The notes beneath the pieces are model-generated. The model was not told the origin of the DNA, did not search any database, and was given only the letters and a program-made list of their open reading frames with translations. The position numbers were made by a program, and so were the translations under genes. A DNA stretch of 64,000 nt. It comes from Actinomadura luteofluorescens. Lineage in GTDB: Bacteria; Actinomycetota; Actinomycetes; Streptosporangiales; Streptosporangiaceae. Where the stretch lies: NCBI RefSeq assembly GCF_013409365.1, contig NZ_JACCBA010000001.1, positions 5,456,001 to 5,520,000 of the forward strand, given 5' to 3'. Of this stretch, positions 32,935 through 43,771 are shown piece after piece (position 1 is the first letter of the stretch; every line of letters begins with the position of its first letter).

Positions 32935-33585
32935 ATGAGTACGCAGAGGAAGGGCGTCCTGGGCGAGAAGCTCGGCATGACCCAGGTCTTCGACGATGAG
33001 GGCCGGATCGTTCCGGTGACCGTCGTCCAGGCCGGGCCGTGTGTCGTCACCCAGCTCAAGAGCCAGGAGAAGGACGGCTACACCGCCGTTCAGATCGGGT
33101 TCGGGCAGATCGACCCGCGCAAGGTGAACAAGCCGAGCACGGGTCACTTCGAGAAGGCCGGCGTCACGCCGCGCCGCTACCTCGTCGAACTGCGGGCCGA
33201 CGACACCACCGAGTTCGAACTCGGCCAGGAGATCACCGCCAGCGTCTTCGAGGCCGGCCAGAAGATCGACGTTACCGGCACGAGCAAGGGCAAGGGCACC
33301 GCCGGTGTCATGAAGCGCCACGGCTTCAAGGGCCTCGGCGCCTCGCACGGCACCCAGCGCAAGCACCGCTCGCCGGGTTCGATCGGCGGCTGCGCGACCC
33401 CGGGTCGCGTCTTCAAGGGCCTCCGCATGGCGGGACGGCACGGCAACGCCCGTACCACCGTGCAGAACCTGACCGTCCACGCCATCGACGCGGAGAAGAA
33501 CCTGCTGCTCATCAAGGGCGCGGTTCCCGGTCCCAACGGCGGCGTGGTGCTGGTCCGCGACGCAGTGAAGGGAGCGGGCAAGTGA
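32935..33585 (+). CDS. rplC: 50S ribosomal protein L3
   Basis: This 216-residue protein is an early 50S assembly initiator near the peptidyl-transferase centre. The opening [15 protein letters not shown] and the conserved loop [19 protein letters not shown] that reaches toward the 23S rRNA catalytic region are both present. The stop overlaps the rplD GTG in a GTGA (33582-33585), so translation is coupled. Confidence 0.99.
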   Translation: MSTQRKGVLGEKLGMTQVFDDEGRIVPVTVVQAGPCVVTQLKSQEKDGYTAVQIGFGQIDPRKVNKPSTGHFEKAGVTPRRYLVELRADDTTEFELGQEITASVFEAGQKIDVTGTSKGKGTAGVMKRHGFKGLGASHGTQRKHRSPGSIGGCATPGRVFKGLRMAGRHGNARTTVQNLTVHAIDAEKNLLLIKGAVPGPNGGVVLVRDAVKGAGK

Positions 33586-34184
33586 CTTCGAAGCTCGACA
33601 TCGACCTGCCCGCCGAGGTCTTCGACGCGAAGACCAGCGTGCCGCTGATCCACCAGGTCGTGGTGGCGCAGCTGGCCGCGGCGCGCCAGGGCACGCACGC
33701 CACCAAGACCCGGGGCGAGGTCTCCGGCGGTGGCAAGAAGCCGTACCGGCAGAAGGGCACCGGTCGCGCCCGCCAGGGTTCGACCCGCGCGCCCCAGTTC
33801 GCCGGCGGCGGCGTCGTGCACGGCCCGCAGCCGCGGGACTACTCGCAGCGGACGCCCAAGAAGATGAAGGCCGCCGCGCTGCGCGGCGCGCTGTCCGACC
33901 GCGCCCGGTTCGGCCGGGTGCACGTGGTCGACAACCTCATCGAGGGCGAGACCCCGAAGACGAAGACGGCGCTGAAGGCGCTGCGCGACGTCACCGGGGC
34001 CAAGCGCGTCCTGCTGGTCCTGGACCGCGAGGACGACGTGACCTGGAAGAGCCTGCGCAACGAGCCGAGCGTGCACGTGATCGTCTCCGACCAGCTCAAC
34101 ACGTATGACGTGCTGGTGAACGACGACGTCGTCTTCACGAAGGCGGCGTACGACGAGTTCGTCTCGCGCGCGAAGAAGAAGTGA
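33582..34184 (+). CDS. rplD: 50S ribosomal protein L4
   Basis: This 200-residue protein lines the peptide exit tunnel. The GTG at 33582 is chosen because it overlaps the rplC stop and the product then starts [20 protein letters not shown] as expected. The extended tunnel loop [20 protein letters not shown] with [20 protein letters not shown] is intact and shows no obvious macrolide-resistance insertion. In E. coli L4 is the S10-operon repressor; that regulatory role is not evident here. Confidence 0.99.
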   Translation: MTSKLDIDLPAEVFDAKTSVPLIHQVVVAQLAAARQGTHATKTRGEVSGGGKKPYRQKGTGRARQGSTRAPQFAGGGVVHGPQPRDYSQRTPKKMKAAALRGALSDRARFGRVHVVDNLIEGETPKTKTALKALRDVTGAKRVLLVLDREDDVTWKSLRNEPSVHVIVSDQLNTYDVLVNDDVVFTKAAYDEFVSRAKKK

Positions 34185-34196
34185 GGAGGGTCGCAC

Positions 34197-34496
34197 ATGA
34201 ACAAGATCGCTGACCCCCGCGACATCATCATCGCGCCGGTCGTCTCGGAGAAGAGCTACGGGCTCCTGGACGAGAACAAGTACACCTTCGTCGTCCGCAC
34301 GGACGCCAACAAGACGCAGATCAAGCAGGCCGTCGAGTCGGTGTTCGGTGTCAAGGTGACGAACGTGAACACGATCAACCGGCAGGGCAAGCGCAAGCGC
34401 ACGCGGTTCGGCTACGGCAAGCGCAAGGACACCAAGCGCGCCATCGTCAGCCTGGCCGAGGGCGAGCGGATCGACATCTTCGGCGGCCCGGCCTAA
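34197..34496 (+). CDS. rplW: 50S ribosomal protein L23
   Basis: This 99-residue protein sits at the tunnel exit, where it docks trigger factor and the signal recognition particle. The ATG follows GTGAGGAGGGTCGCAC. The helix-strand layout ([40 protein letters not shown]) is standard. It is 12 bp after rplD and 45 bp before rplB within the S10 operon. Confidence 0.99.
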   Translation: MNKIADPRDIIIAPVVSEKSYGLLDENKYTFVVRTDANKTQIKQAVESVFGVKVTNVNTINRQGKRKRTRFGYGKRKDTKRAIVSLAEGERIDIFGGPA

Positions 34497-34541
34497 GCAG
34501 GCCGGACCGTCCCGAAGACAGACAAGGGATGAACGAAAAAG

Positions 34542-35375
34542 ATGGGCATCCGTAATTACAAGCCGACGACTCCCGGTCGTCGCGGCTCCAGCGTGGCCGA
34601 CTTCGTCGAGGTCACGCGCCGCGAGCCGGAGAAGTCGCTGCTGCGTCCGCTCCCCAAGAAGGGCGGCCGCAACAACCACGGCCGCATCACGACCCGGCAC
34701 CAGGGCGGCGGTCACAAGCGCGCGTACCGCGTGATCGACTTCCGCCGGCACGACAAGGACGGCGTCCCGGCCAAGGTCGCGCACATCGAGTACGACCCGA
34801 ACCGCACCGCGCGGATCGCTCTGCTGCACTACGCGGACGGCGAGAAGCGCTACATCCTCGCCCCGCGCGGCCTGCGCCAGAACGACCGGGTGGAGAACGG
34901 GCCGGGCGCGGACATCAAGCCGGGCAACTGCCTTCCGCTGCGCAACATCCCGACCGGTACGGTCGTGCACGCCATCGAGCTTCGCCCCGGCGGCGGCGCC
35001 AAGATCGCCCGCAGCGCGGGCGCCGGCGTCCAGCTGCTGGCCAAGGAGGGCAAGTACGCCACGCTGCGCATGCCCTCCGGCGAGATGCGGATGGTGGACG
35101 TGCGCTGCCGCGCGACGGTCGGCGAGGTCGGCAACGCCGAGCAGTCGAACATCAACTGGGGCAAGGCCGGCCGCATGCGGTGGAAGGGCAAGCGCCCGAC
35201 CGTCCGCGGCGTGGCCATGAACCCGATCGACCACCCGCACGGTGGTGGTGAGGGCAAGACCTCCGGTGGCCGGCACCCGGTGAACCCGGCCGGTAAGAAG
35301 GAAGGCCGCACTCGCCAGGCGAACAAGTCGAGCGACCGGCTGATCGTCCGTCGTCGCAGCAAGAAGAAGCGGTAG
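34542..35375 (+). CDS. rplB: 50S ribosomal protein L2
   Basis: This 277-residue universal 23S rRNA-binding protein is needed for subunit association and peptidyl transfer. The C-terminal [20 protein letters not shown] contains the conserved histidine loop near the peptidyl-transferase centre. The opening [20 protein letters not shown] is typical of actinobacteria. It ends in a basic RRRSKKKR tail and is followed after 12 bp by rpsS. Confidence 0.99.
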   Translation: MGIRNYKPTTPGRRGSSVADFVEVTRREPEKSLLRPLPKKGGRNNHGRITTRHQGGGHKRAYRVIDFRRHDKDGVPAKVAHIEYDPNRTARIALLHYADGEKRYILAPRGLRQNDRVENGPGADIKPGNCLPLRNIPTGTVVHAIELRPGGGAKIARSAGAGVQLLAKEGKYATLRMPSGEMRMVDVRCRATVGEVGNAEQSNINWGKAGRMRWKGKRPTVRGVAMNPIDHPHGGGEGKTSGGRHPVNPAGKKEGRTRQANKSSDRLIVRRRSKKKR

Positions 35376-35387
35376 GAGTCGCTCGTC

Positions 35388-35669
35388 ATGCCACGTAGCC
35401 TGAAGAAGGGCCCGTTCGTGGACGACCACCTGATCAAGAAGGTGGACGTGCAGAACGAGAAGGGCACCAAGAACGTCATCAAGACGTGGTCGCGGCGCTC
35501 CATGATCGTGCCGGACATGATCGGTCACACGATCGCCGTGCACGACGGCCGCAAGCACGTCCCGGTGTTCATCACCGACTCGATGGTGGGACACAAGCTC
35601 GGCGAGTTCGCGCCGACGCGCACGTTCCGCAGCCACGTCAAGGAAGACCGCCGCAGCCGCCGAGGCTGA
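35388..35669 (+). CDS. rpsS: 30S ribosomal protein S19
   Basis: This 93-residue protein of the 30S head contacts the A-site tRNA region and L5 bridges. The opening [19 protein letters not shown] and the motif [18 protein letters not shown] ending ([15 protein letters not shown]) are canonical. It lies 12 bp after rplB and 40 bp before rplV in the S10 operon. Confidence 0.99.
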   Translation: MPRSLKKGPFVDDHLIKKVDVQNEKGTKNVIKTWSRRSMIVPDMIGHTIAVHDGRKHVPVFITDSMVGHKLGEFAPTRTFRSHVKEDRRSRRG

Positions 35670-35709
35670 GCAGGCAGAGCAGTTAGCACGTAGGAGAGAG
35701 GGAACAGCG

Positions 35710-36092
35710 ATGGAAGCCAGGGCCCAGGCGCGGTTCATCCGCGTCACGCCCAGGAAGGCCCGCCGCGTGGTGGACCTCATCCGCGGCTTGCCTGCCGCGG
35801 AGGCTCAGGCGGTGCTGCGGTTCGCCCCCCAGGCAGCGAGTGAGCCGGTGGGCAAGGTGCTGGCGAGTGCCATTGCCAACGCCGAGCACAACTTCAAGCT
35901 CGACTCGGGGACGCTCGTCGTCAGTCGCGCGTGGGTGGACGAGGGGCCGACGCTCAAGCGTTTCCGCCCCCGCGCCCAGGGCCGGGCTTACCGCATCAAC
36001 AAGCGCACGAGCCACATCACCGTGGTCGTGGAGTCGCGAGACGACGCTGTGGCCGCGTCCGGCGGCGGTAAGAAGACGAGGAGGGCCCGGTA

Positions 36093-36093
<1 letters not shown>
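35710..36093 (+). CDS. rplV: 50S ribosomal protein L22
   Basis: This 127-residue protein has a long beta-hairpin that reaches into the exit tunnel. The start ATG follows GGAGAGAGGGAACAGCG. The globular part ([20 protein letters not shown]) and hairpin ([20 protein letters not shown]) are normal, with no macrolide-resistance deletion apparent. The final TAG shares its G with the rpsC GTG, a one-base overlap that couples translation. Confidence 0.99.
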
Positions 36094-36947
<854 letters not shown>

Positions 36948-36954
36948 GTAACCG

Positions 36955-37374
36955 ATGCTGATCCCTCGCAAGGTCAAGCACCGCAAGCAGCACCACCCGA
37001 AGCGCCGCGGCATGGCCAAGGGCGGCACGAGGGTGACGTTCGGCGAGTACGGCATCCAGGCCGTCGAGAGCGCGTACGTGACCAACCGGCAGATCGAGGC
37101 CGCGCGTATCGCCATGACCCGCCACATCAAGCGCGGCGGCAAGGTCTGGATCAACATCTTCCCGGACCGTCCGCTGACCAAGAAGCCCGCCGAGACCCGC
37201 ATGGGCTCCGGCAAGGGCTCCGTGGAGTGGTGGGTGGCCAACGTCAAGCCGGGTCGCGTCCTGTTCGAGATCTCCTACCCGAACGAGGACGTCGCCCGGG
37301 AGGCGCTCACCCGCGCGATCCACAAGCTCCCCATGAAGTGCAAGATCGTGAAGCGAGAGGTGGGTGAGTCCTGA
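36955..37374 (+). CDS. rplP: 50S ribosomal protein L16
   Basis: This 139-residue protein positions the A-site tRNA in the 50S subunit. The conserved loop [20 protein letters not shown] contains the arginine region that is hydroxylated in some bacteria and altered in evernimicin-resistant strains; no unusual change is visible. The stop overlaps the rpmC ATG (TGATG at 37372-37376). Confidence 0.99.
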   Translation: MLIPRKVKHRKQHHPKRRGMAKGGTRVTFGEYGIQAVESAYVTNRQIEAARIAMTRHIKRGGKVWINIFPDRPLTKKPAETRMGSGKGSVEWWVANVKPGRVLFEISYPNEDVAREALTRAIHKLPMKCKIVKREVGES

Positions 37375-37613
37375 TGGCCAAGGGTCTTACCGCCGACGAG
37401 CTGCGGACCGAGCCCGAGGACGTCCTGGTCACCAAGCTCAAGGAGGCCAAGGAGGAGCTGTTCAACCTCCGCTTCCAGGCCGCCACCGGCCAGCTTGAGA
37501 GCCACGGGCGGCTGCGCACCGTCAAGCGCGAGATCGCCCGCATCTACACCGTGATGCGGGAGCGCGAGCTCGGCATCGTGACGGTCGAGGACGCCGCGGA
37601 GGGCAACGAATGA
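37374..37613 (+). CDS. rpmC: 50S ribosomal protein L29
   Basis: This 79-residue two-helix protein sits at the tunnel exit next to L23. The core [20 protein letters not shown] and [19 protein letters not shown] are canonical; a short acidic tail ([11 protein letters not shown]) follows, as is common in actinobacteria. Both ends overlap neighbours: the start with rplP and the stop with rpsQ (ATGA at 37610-37613). Confidence 0.98.
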   Translation: MAKGLTADELRTEPEDVLVTKLKEAKEELFNLRFQAATGQLESHGRLRTVKREIARIYTVMRERELGIVTVEDAAEGNE

Positions 37614-37882
37614 CCGAGCAGACGACCGAGCAGCGGAGCAGCCGCAAGATCCTTGAGGGTCTCGTGGTCAGCGACAAGATGGACAAGACCGTGGTCGTGT
37701 CCGTCGAGGACCGCGTGAAGCACCCCAAGTACCACAAGGTGATCCGCCGCACGAAGAACTACAAGGCGCACGACGAGGCCAACGAGTGCGGCGTCGGCGA
37801 CCGCGTCCGTCTCATGGAGACCCGCCCGCTGTCGGCCACCAAGCGGTGGCGCGTGGTGGAGATCCTCGAGAAGGCCAAGTAG
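37610..37882 (+). CDS. rpsQ: 30S ribosomal protein S17
   Basis: This 90-residue OB-fold protein is an early 16S rRNA 5'-domain binder. The core [20 protein letters not shown] and [20 protein letters not shown] are canonical. The start overlaps the rpmC stop. It closes the first half of the cluster; a 110-bp gap with two hairpins separates it from rplN. Confidence 0.99.
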   Translation: MTEQTTEQRSSRKILEGLVVSDKMDKTVVVSVEDRVKHPKYHKVIRRTKNYKAHDEANECGVGDRVRLMETRPLSATKRWRVVEILEKAK

Positions 37883-37938
37883 GGCCGCAGGCCCGCGGGA
37901 CCCCGTCCCGCTATTGACCACAGTCTGGTTCCACCAGG

Positions 37939-37965
37939 CTCGGCGCCCGCGAAGGGGGCGCCGAG
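37939..37965 (+). other. Hairpins between rpsQ and rplN
   Basis: CTCGGCGCCC and GGGCGCCGAG form a 10-bp stem about 30 bp before rplN. A smaller GCGGGAC/GTCCCGC hairpin lies just after rpsQ (about 37896-37912). No U-tract follows either. They mark the S10/spc junction and could be processing or attenuation sites. Confidence 0.6.
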
Positions 37966-37992
37966 AACCGGTGTGACGAACAGGAGTTAGAC

Positions 37993-38361
37993 GTGATCCA
38001 GCAGGAGTCGCGACTCAAGGTCGCCGACAACACGGGTGCGAAGGAGATCCTTTGCATCCGCGTTCTCGGCGGCTCGGGTCGGCGCTACGCGGGAGTCGGC
38101 GACATCATCGTCGCGACGGTGAAGGACGCCCTTCCCGGCGCCGGCGTGAAGAAGGGTGACGTCGTCAAGGCGGTCGTCGTGCGCACCCGCAAGGAGCGCC
38201 GGCGCCCGGACGGCTCCTACATCCGCTTCGACGAGAACGCCGCCGTCCTCATCAAGGACGGCGGCGACCCCCGCGGCACCCGTATCTTCGGCCCGGTGGG
38301 CCGCGAACTGCGCGAGAAGAAGTTCATGCGCATCATCTCGCTCGCGCCGGAGGTGCTCTGA
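37993..38361 (+). CDS. rplN: 50S ribosomal protein L14
   Basis: This 122-residue protein is part of the inter-subunit bridge near the factor-binding site and is the target of ribosome silencing factor RsfS. It starts at a GTG after ACAGGAGTTAGAC. Sequence and length are canonical ([20 protein letters not shown]; final IISLAPEVL). It opens the spc part of the cluster, and its stop overlaps the rplX ATG. Confidence 0.99.
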   Translation: MIQQESRLKVADNTGAKEILCIRVLGGSGRRYAGVGDIIVATVKDALPGAGVKKGDVVKAVVVRTRKERRRPDGSYIRFDENAAVLIKDGGDPRGTRIFGPVGRELREKKFMRIISLAPEVL

Positions 38362-38669
38362 TGAAGATCCGTAAGGGCGACGAGGTCATCGTCATCGCCG
38401 GCAAGGACAAGGGCGCGACGGGCAAGGTCCTGCGCGTCATCCCGCGCGAGGAGCGCGTCGTCGTCGAGGGCGTCAACCTCATCACCAAGAACATCAAGGC
38501 CGACCAGCAGCGTGCCGGCAAGGAGAGCGGTCGCGTCACGGTCGAGGCGCCGCTGCACGTCAGCAACGTCGCGATCGTCGAGGACGGCAAGCCGGCCCGG
38601 GTCGGTTACCGCACCAACGACGACGGCACGAAGGTCCGGATCTCGCGCCGTAGCGGTAAGGAGATCTGA
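38361..38669 (+). CDS. rplX: 50S ribosomal protein L24
   Basis: This 102-residue KOW-domain protein initiates 50S assembly. The KOW motif [20 protein letters not shown] and the following [16 protein letters not shown] are normal. The ATG overlaps the rplN stop (TGATG). It is followed after 5 bp by rplE. Confidence 0.99.
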   Translation: MKIRKGDEVIVIAGKDKGATGKVLRVIPREERVVVEGVNLITKNIKADQQRAGKESGRVTVEAPLHVSNVAIVEDGKPARVGYRTNDDGTKVRISRRSGKEI

Positions 38670-38674
38670 GACCG

Positions 38675-39250
38675 ATGACCGAGACCGTTACCGAGCGTCC
38701 CGTGCCGACGCCGAGGCTGAAGGTGCGCTACCGCGAGGAGATCGCGGGCCAGATGCGCGAGCAGTTCGGCTACGCCAACGTCATGCAGGTCCCCTCGCTG
38801 ACCAAGATCGTGGTCAACATGGGGGTCGGCGACGCGGCCAAGGACGCCAAGCTGATCGAGGGCGCGATCCGCGACCTGGCGGCGATCACCGGGCAGAAGC
38901 CCGCGGTGAACCGGGCCCGCAAGTCCATCGCGCAGTTCAAGCTGCGCGAGGGCATGCCGATCGGCGCGCACGCCACGCTGCGCGGCGACCGGATGTGGGA
39001 GTTCCTGGACCGCCTGCTCGCCACGGCGCTGCCCCGTATCCGCGACTTCCGCGGGCTGTCGCCGAAGCAGTTCGACGGCAACGGCAACTACACCTTCGGG
39101 CTGACCGAGCAGGTCATGTTCCACGAGGTCGACCCCGACAAGATCGACCGCTCGCGGGGCATGGACATCACGGTCGTGACGTCCGCGAAGACCGACGACG
39201 AGGGCCGGGCGCTGCTCAAGCTCCTGGGCTTCCCCTTCAAGGAGAACTGA
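38675..39250 (+). CDS. rplE: 50S ribosomal protein L5
   Basis: This 191-residue protein binds 5S rRNA and forms bridges to the 30S head. The RNA-binding segments [20 protein letters not shown] and [20 protein letters not shown] are intact. A short N-terminal extension ([20 protein letters not shown]) is typical of actinobacteria. It lies 2 bp upstream of the S14 gene. Confidence 0.99.
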   Translation: MTETVTERPVPTPRLKVRYREEIAGQMREQFGYANVMQVPSLTKIVVNMGVGDAAKDAKLIEGAIRDLAAITGQKPAVNRARKSIAQFKLREGMPIGAHATLRGDRMWEFLDRLLATALPRIRDFRGLSPKQFDGNGNYTFGLTEQVMFHEVDPDKIDRSRGMDITVVTSAKTDDEGRALLKLLGFPFKEN

Positions 39251-39252
39251 GC

Positions 39253-39438
39253 ATGGCGAAGAAGTCGCTGATCGCCAAGGCGGGGCGGAAGCCGAAGTTC
39301 GGCGTGCGCTCCTACACTCGGTGCTCGCGCTGCGGGCGTCCGCGCTCCGTCTACCGGAAGTTCGGCCTGTGCCGAGTCTGCTTCCGGGAGATGGCCCACC
39401 GCGGCGAGCTGCCTGGCATCACGAAGTCCAGCTGGTGA
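39253..39438 (+). CDS. rpsN: 30S ribosomal protein S14, zinc-binding type Z
   Basis: This 61-residue S14 starts at the ATG at 39253, two bases after the rplE stop. It is the short, zinc-ribbon form: C24, C27, C40 and C43 ([20 protein letters not shown]). A cysteine-free, longer S14 paralogue used under zinc limitation, if present, is elsewhere in the genome. It is followed by two strong hairpins before rpsH. Confidence 0.98.
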   Translation: MAKKSLIAKAGRKPKFGVRSYTRCSRCGRPRSVYRKFGLCRVCFREMAHRGELPGITKSSW

Positions 39439-39441
39439 CCG

Positions 39442-39467
39442 CGTCCCCGGAGCGCGCTCCGGGGACG
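39442..39467. terminator. 26-bp perfect palindrome after rpsN
   Basis: CGTCCCCGGAGC and its exact complement meet at the centre, forming a 26-bp palindrome 3 bp after the rpsN stop. It lacks a U-tract. It may reduce downstream transcription or stabilise the upstream mRNA. Confidence 0.65.
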
Positions 39468-39494
39468 GCGGGAGCCGGCCTGTAATGACCAACC

Positions 39495-39514
39495 GGGCGC
39501 CTGAGAAGGCGCCC
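39495..39514 (+). other. GAGA-tetraloop hairpin upstream of rpsH
   Basis: GGGCGCCT and AGGCGCCC form a perfect 8-bp stem closed by a GAGA (GNRA) tetraloop, 70 bp before rpsH. In E. coli, S8 binds near rplE to repress the spc operon; this could be a site of similar control, but the S8 consensus is not evident. Confidence 0.5.
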
Positions 39515-39583
39515 ACGACCGCGCCAAAGGTCCACGGGCCGCATCAACCCGAGGAAACCGTGGCGAGGGAGGGCCAGTAGGCC

Positions 39584-39982
39584 ATGACGATGACCGACCC
39601 GATCGCAGACATGCTGACGCGTCTGCGCAACGCGAATTCGGCGTACCACGACTCCGTGGCGATGCCGTACTCGAAGATCAAGGCGCACATCGCCGAGATC
39701 CTCCAGCAGGAGGGCTACATCTCGGGCTGGACCGTGGAGGACGCCGAGGTCGGCAAGAAGCTCCTGATCGAGCTGAAGTTCGGCCCGACCCGTGAGCGTT
39801 CGATCGCCGGCATCAAGCGCGTCTCGAAGCCGGGTCTGCGCGTGTACGCGAAGAAGGACAACCTGCCGAAGGTCCTGGGCGGGCTGGGCGTCGCGATCAT
39901 CTCGACGTCCTCGGGCCTGATGACGGACCGTCAGGCCGGCAAGCGCGGAGTGGGCGGGGAAGTCCTCGCCTACGTTTGGTGA
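39584..39982 (+). CDS. rpsH: 30S ribosomal protein S8
   Basis: This 132-residue protein binds the 16S rRNA central domain. The ATG at 39584 fits GAGGGAGG (39565-39572) better than the ATG at 39590. The core [20 protein letters not shown] and the C-terminal [20 protein letters not shown] are canonical. It is separated from rplF by 16 bp. Confidence 0.99.
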   Translation: MTMTDPIADMLTRLRNANSAYHDSVAMPYSKIKAHIAEILQQEGYISGWTVEDAEVGKKLLIELKFGPTRERSIAGIKRVSKPGLRVYAKKDNLPKVLGGLGVAIISTSSGLMTDRQAGKRGVGGEVLAYVW

Positions 39983-39998
39983 GGGGAGGGCACAACAA

Positions 39999-40535
39999 AT
40001 GTCTCGTATTGGACGTCTCCCCATCAGCGTGCCGAGCGGCGTCGAGGTGAAGCTCGACGGCCGCAAGGTCACCGTCAAGGGCCCGAAGGGCACGCTCTCG
40101 CACACCGTCGCCGACCCCATCGAGGTCACGCAGGAGGACGGCCAGCTGGTCGTCTCCCGGCCGAACGACGTCAACAAGGTGCGCGGTCTGCACGGGCTCA
40201 CCCGGACGCTGATCAACAACATGGTCGTCGGTGTCACCGACGGCTACAAGAAGACCCTGGTCATCCAGGGCGTCGGCTACCGGGTGGTGGCCAAGGGCAA
40301 GAACGTGGAGTTCTCGCTCGGCTACAGCCACCCGATCCCGTTCGAGGCGCCGGAGGGCATCACCTTCACGGTGGAGAGGCCGACGCAGCTCGTCGTCGAG
40401 GGCATCGACAAGCAGCTCGTCGGTGAGATCGCCGCCCGCATCCGCAAGCTGCGCAAGCCCGACCCGTACAAGGGCAAGGGCGTGCGCTACGAGGGCGAGC
40501 AGATCCGCCGCAAGGTCGGAAAGGCTGGTAAGTAG
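39999..40535 (+). CDS. rplF: 50S ribosomal protein L6
   Basis: This 178-residue protein lies near the factor-binding site. Both homologous L6 domains are present ([20 protein letters not shown]; later [20 protein letters not shown] and [20 protein letters not shown]). It is 2 bp upstream of rplR. Confidence 0.99.
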   Translation: MSRIGRLPISVPSGVEVKLDGRKVTVKGPKGTLSHTVADPIEVTQEDGQLVVSRPNDVNKVRGLHGLTRTLINNMVVGVTDGYKKTLVIQGVGYRVVAKGKNVEFSLGYSHPIPFEAPEGITFTVERPTQLVVEGIDKQLVGEIAARIRKLRKPDPYKGKGVRYEGEQIRRKVGKAGK

Positions 40536-40537
40536 TC

Positions 40538-40924
40538 ATGGCAGGCACCAAGACCCTGGCCGGCAAGGCCACGAGCGGTCGCCAGCTTGCTCGCAAGCGC
40601 CGGCACCTGCGGGTCCGCAAGAAGGTCGTGGGCACCGCCGCGCGGCCGCGCCTGGTCGTGACCCGCTCCAGCCGGCACGTGTTCGTCCAGGTCATCGACG
40701 ACGACAAGGGCCACACGGTGGCCAGCGCGTCGACGATGGAGGCGGACCTGCGCGCCGACTCCGGCGACAAGACGGCCAAGTCCCGCAAGGTCGGCGAGCT
40801 CGTTGCCGAGCGGGCCAAGCAGGCCGGCGTCCACGCGGTCGTGTTCGACCGCGGCGGCAACAAGTACCACGGCCGCATCGCCGCTGTAGCGGACGGTGCC
40901 CGTGAGGGGGGCCTGGAGCTGTGA
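40538..40924 (+). CDS. rplR: 50S ribosomal protein L18
   Basis: This 128-residue protein attaches 5S rRNA to the 50S subunit together with L5 and L25. The basic N-terminus ([20 protein letters not shown]) and the core [20 protein letters not shown] are canonical. It is followed after 34 bp by rpsE. Confidence 0.99.
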   Translation: MAGTKTLAGKATSGRQLARKRRHLRVRKKVVGTAARPRLVVTRSSRHVFVQVIDDDKGHTVASASTMEADLRADSGDKTAKSRKVGELVAERAKQAGVHAVVFDRGGNKYHGRIAAVADGAREGGLEL

Positions 40925-40958
40925 AGGCCCTTTACAAGGCGAACGAGAGGAACCACTG

Positions 40959-41579
40959 ATGGCAGCGCAGAGGCGTGGTGGCGGTCAGGGTGGCGACCGT
41001 CGCGACCGCCGCGACGACCGCCGCGGTGGCGCCGACAAGGGCCAGTCGTACATCGAGAAGGTCGTGGCGATCAACCGTGTCGCCAAGGTCGTGAAGGGCG
41101 GTCGTCGCTTCAGCTTCACCGCCCTGGTGATCGTCGGTGACGGCAACGGCACCGTCGGCGTCGGCTACGGCAAGGCCAAGGAGGTGCCCGCGGCGATCGC
41201 CAAGGGCGTCGAGGAGGCCAAGAAGCACTTCTTCAAGGTGCCGCGGATCCAGGGCACGATCCCGCACCTGGTGCAGGCGCGCGACGCGGCGGGCGAGGTC
41301 CTGCTCCGTCCGGCCAGCCCCGGTACCGGCGTCATCGCCGGCGGCCCGGTGCGCGCGGTCCTGGAGTGCGCCGGCATCCACGACGTGCTGAGCAAGTCGC
41401 TGGGCAGCGACAACGCGATCAACATCGTGCACGCCACGATCGCGGGTCTGAAGTCGCTGAAGCGTCCCGAGGAGATCGCGGCCAAGCGCGGCCTGCCGAT
41501 CGAGGACGTCGCCCCGGCGGCCATGCTGCGCGCGCGCGCCGCCGGCAGCGAGCCGAGGGCGGAGGTCGCGTCGTCGTGA
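40959..41579 (+). CDS. rpsE: 30S ribosomal protein S5
   Basis: This 206-residue protein contributes to decoding fidelity and the mRNA entry site. The ATG at 40959 follows GAGAGGAACC. The protein carries a basic N-terminal extension ([20 protein letters not shown]) before the double-stranded RNA-binding fold ([20 protein letters not shown]). The spectinomycin loop [15 protein letters not shown] is wild type in appearance. The stop overlaps the rpmD GTG (GTGA at 41576-41579). Confidence 0.99.
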   Translation: MAAQRRGGGQGGDRRDRRDDRRGGADKGQSYIEKVVAINRVAKVVKGGRRFSFTALVIVGDGNGTVGVGYGKAKEVPAAIAKGVEEAKKHFFKVPRIQGTIPHLVQARDAAGEVLLRPASPGTGVIAGGPVRAVLECAGIHDVLSKSLGSDNAINIVHATIAGLKSLKRPEEIAAKRGLPIEDVAPAAMLRARAAGSEPRAEVASS

Positions 41580-41758
41580 GCAACCTGAAGATCACGCAGA
41601 CCAAGTCCGTGATCAGCGAGAAGCAGAACCAGCGTGACACGCTGCGCACCCTGGGCCTGAAGAAGATCGGGCAGAGCGTGGTCCGCGAGGACCGCCCCGA
41701 GGTGCTCGGCATGATCCGGACGGTGGCGCACCTGGTCACCGTCGAGGAGGTCGACTGA
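41576..41758 (+). CDS. rpmD: 50S ribosomal protein L30
   Basis: This 60-residue protein starts at the GTG overlapping the rpsE stop. It shows the L30 pattern [20 protein letters not shown] and [21 protein letters not shown]30 binds 23S rRNA on the back of the 50S subunit. It is followed by rplO with a one-base gap. Confidence 0.98.
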   Translation: MSNLKITQTKSVISEKQNQRDTLRTLGLKKIGQSVVREDRPEVLGMIRTVAHLVTVEEVD

Positions 41759-41759
41759 C

Positions 41760-42245
41760 ATGGCGGCTGATCTCGGTAAGGACTCCGCCGCGGAGACCGA
41801 GGGCACCCCGCTCAAGGTGCACGACCTGCGTCCGGCCCCCGGCGCCAACAGGGCCAAGACCCGCAAGGGTCGCGGCGAGGCGTCCAAGGGCAAGACCGCC
41901 GGTCGCGGCACCAAGGGCACCAAGGCCCGCAACACCGTCCCCGTCGGTTTCGAGGGCGGCCAGATGCCCCTGATCCGCCGGCTGCCGAAGCTCAAGGGCT
42001 TCAAGAACCCGAACCGGGTCGAGTTCCAGGTCGTGAACCTGGACAAGCTCGCCGCGCTCTACCCCGAGGGCGGCGAGGTCACGGCAGAGGACCTGGCGAC
42101 CAAGGGCGCGGTGCGCCGCGGCCGTCCGGTCAAGATCCTCGGCACGGGCGACATCTCCGTCGCGGTCCAGGTGAAGGCGCACGCCTTCTCCGGCGCCGCC
42201 AAGGAGAAGATCGCCGCCGCCGGCGGATCCGCCGACGAGCTGTAA
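41760..42245 (+). CDS. rplO: 50S ribosomal protein L15
   Basis: This 161-residue late-assembly protein has the Gly/Lys-rich N-terminal arm ([37 protein letters not shown]) and the globular C-terminal domain ending [10 protein letters not shown]. It closes the spc run. A hairpin follows at 42303-42328 before the secY promoter. Confidence 0.99.
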   Translation: MAADLGKDSAAETEGTPLKVHDLRPAPGANRAKTRKGRGEASKGKTAGRGTKGTKARNTVPVGFEGGQMPLIRRLPKLKGFKNPNRVEFQVVNLDKLAALYPEGGEVTAEDLATKGAVRRGRPVKILGTGDISVAVQVKAHAFSGAAKEKIAAAGGSADEL

Positions 42246-42302
42246 GAAGGAACACCTTCGATGCCGGGGCCGCGCCCGCAGGAGGCCCGGGGCCGTGAGG
42301 CC

Positions 42303-42328
42303 ACCGGGTCCGGCGGGGCGGCCCCGGT
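42303..42328 (+). terminator. Hairpin after rplO
   Basis: A 10-bp stem with one mismatch (42303-42312 with 42319-42328, loop GCGGGG) follows rplO by about 57 bp. There is no U-tract. It probably limits read-through into secY. Confidence 0.6.
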
Positions 42329-42374
42329 GTCATCTGCTGTTAGAGTCACACGAGCGAAGGTACTCGGCGTGAGA

Positions 42375-42405
42375 TTGCGCACTCTGCCGTCACACGGGGT
42401 ATTCT
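42375..42405 (+). promoter_or_regulatory. Putative secY promoter (TTGCGC-N19-TATTCT)
   Basis: TTGCGC (42375-42380) and TATTCT (42400-42405) lie about 70 bp before secY. The 19-bp spacer is one base long for the consensus. It would give secY-adk-map a promoter of its own. Confidence 0.5.
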
Positions 42406-42475
42406 CCGCCCGAACTCATGGACCTGAAACCGCCCCCTCGGCGGCCATGAACCCGCCAGTCGCGCAGGAGGAATG

Positions 42476-43771
42476 GTGCTGACCGCGTTCGCTCGGGCTT
42501 TCCGTACGCCTGACCTGCGTAAGAAAATCCTCTTCACGTTGTTCATGATCGTGGTGTTCAGGATCGGTTCGATCCTGCCGACGCCCAACGTGAACGTGAA
42601 GGTGCTGAAGGAGACCGCGGACGCGGCCAAGGACAGCAACCAGCTCTACGGCCTGGTCGACCTGTTCAGCGGCGGCGCGCTGTTGAAGCTGTCGGTCTTC
42701 GCGCTCGGCATCATGCCGTACATCACGGCCAGCATCATCTTGCAGCTGCTGACGGTGGTGATCCCGCGGCTGGAGGCCCTCAAGAAGGAGGGCCAGGCCG
42801 GCACGACGAAGATCACCCAGTACACCCGGTACCTGACGGTCGGGCTGGCGATCCTGCAGGCGACCGGCATCGTCGCGATGGCGAGCACCGGTCAGTTGTT
42901 CCAGGGCATCTCCGGCAGCGGCGACATCCTGTACGACAAGGGCATCTTCCCGATCATCACCATGGTGATCATCATGGTGTCCGGCACGACCGTCATCATG
43001 TGGCTGGGCGAGCTGGTCACCGACCGCGGCGTCGGCAACGGCATGTCGATCCTGATCTTCACCCAGGTGGTGGCGGTCTTCCCCGCCCAGTTCTGGAGCA
43101 TCTACAAGTCCAAGGGCGGGTTCGTCTTCGCGATCGTGGTCCTGGTGGGTCTGGCGATCATGGCCGGGGTGGTGTTCGTCGAGCAGGCGCAGCGGCGCAT
43201 CCCCGTCCAGTACGCCAAGCGGATGGTGGGACGCCGCATGTACGGCGGCACCTCGACCTACATCCCGCTGAAGGTCAACCAGGCCGGCATCATCCCGATC
43301 ATCTTCGCGTCCTCGCTGCTCTACCTGCCGGTTCTGGCCACCCAGCTGTGGCCCAACACCAAGTGGCTGCAGAAGGTGCAGCCCTATCTCCAGCAGGACA
43401 ACGCCTGGCACATGGGGATCTTCTTCGTCTTCATCATCTTCTTCACGTACTTCTATGTGGCGATCACCTTCAACCCCACTGAAGTCGCCGACAACATGAA
43501 GAAGTATGGTGGATTCATCCCAGGTATCCGTCCTGGTCGGCCGACCGCCGAGTACCTCGACTTCGTGCTGACCCGGATCACCACACCCGGTGCGCTCTAC
43601 CTGGGGCTCGTGTCCCTCATCCCGATGGTCGCCTTCGCACTCATGAAGGCGAGCTCGGACTTCCCGTTCGGCGGCACGAGCATCCTCATCGTCGTCGGCG
43701 TCGGACTGGATACCGTGAAGCAGATCGAGAGTCAGCTCCAGCAGCGCAACTACGAGGGCTTCCTCCGGTAG
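42476..43771 (+). CDS. secY: Protein translocase subunit SecY
   Basis: This is the 431-residue pore of the Sec translocase, with about ten transmembrane helices. The GTG at 42476 is chosen over the ATG at 42473 because AGGAGG (42466-42471) is too close to the ATG and the product then begins [20 protein letters not shown] as in streptomycetes. The conserved cytoplasmic loop [20 protein letters not shown] is present. The stop shares a base with the adk GTG (TAGTG). Confidence 0.98.
   Translation: MLTAFARAFRTPDLRKKILFTLFMIVVFRIGSILPTPNVNVKVLKETADAAKDSNQLYGLVDLFSGGALLKLSVFALGIMPYITASIILQLLTVVIPRLEALKKEGQAGTTKITQYTRYLTVGLAILQATGIVAMASTGQLFQGISGSGDILYDKGIFPIITMVIIMVSGTTVIMWLGELVTDRGVGNGMSILIFTQVVAVFPAQFWSIYKSKGGFVFAIVVLVGLAIMAGVVFVEQAQRRIPVQYAKRMVGRRMYGGTSTYIPLKVNQAGIIPIIFASSLLYLPVLATQLWPNTKWLQKVQPYLQQDNAWHMGIFFVFIIFFTYFYVAITFNPTEVADNMKKYGGFIPGIRPGRPTAEYLDFVLTRITTPGALYLGLVSLIPMVAFALMKASSDFPFGGTSILIVVGVGLDTVKQIESQLQQRNYEGFLR

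Noticed and set aside
42261..42482. 73-codon ORF after rplO with an upstream AAGGAAC
   Set aside because: It crosses the terminator hairpin, the putative secY promoter and the secY start, and its sequence has no protein-like conservation or composition.
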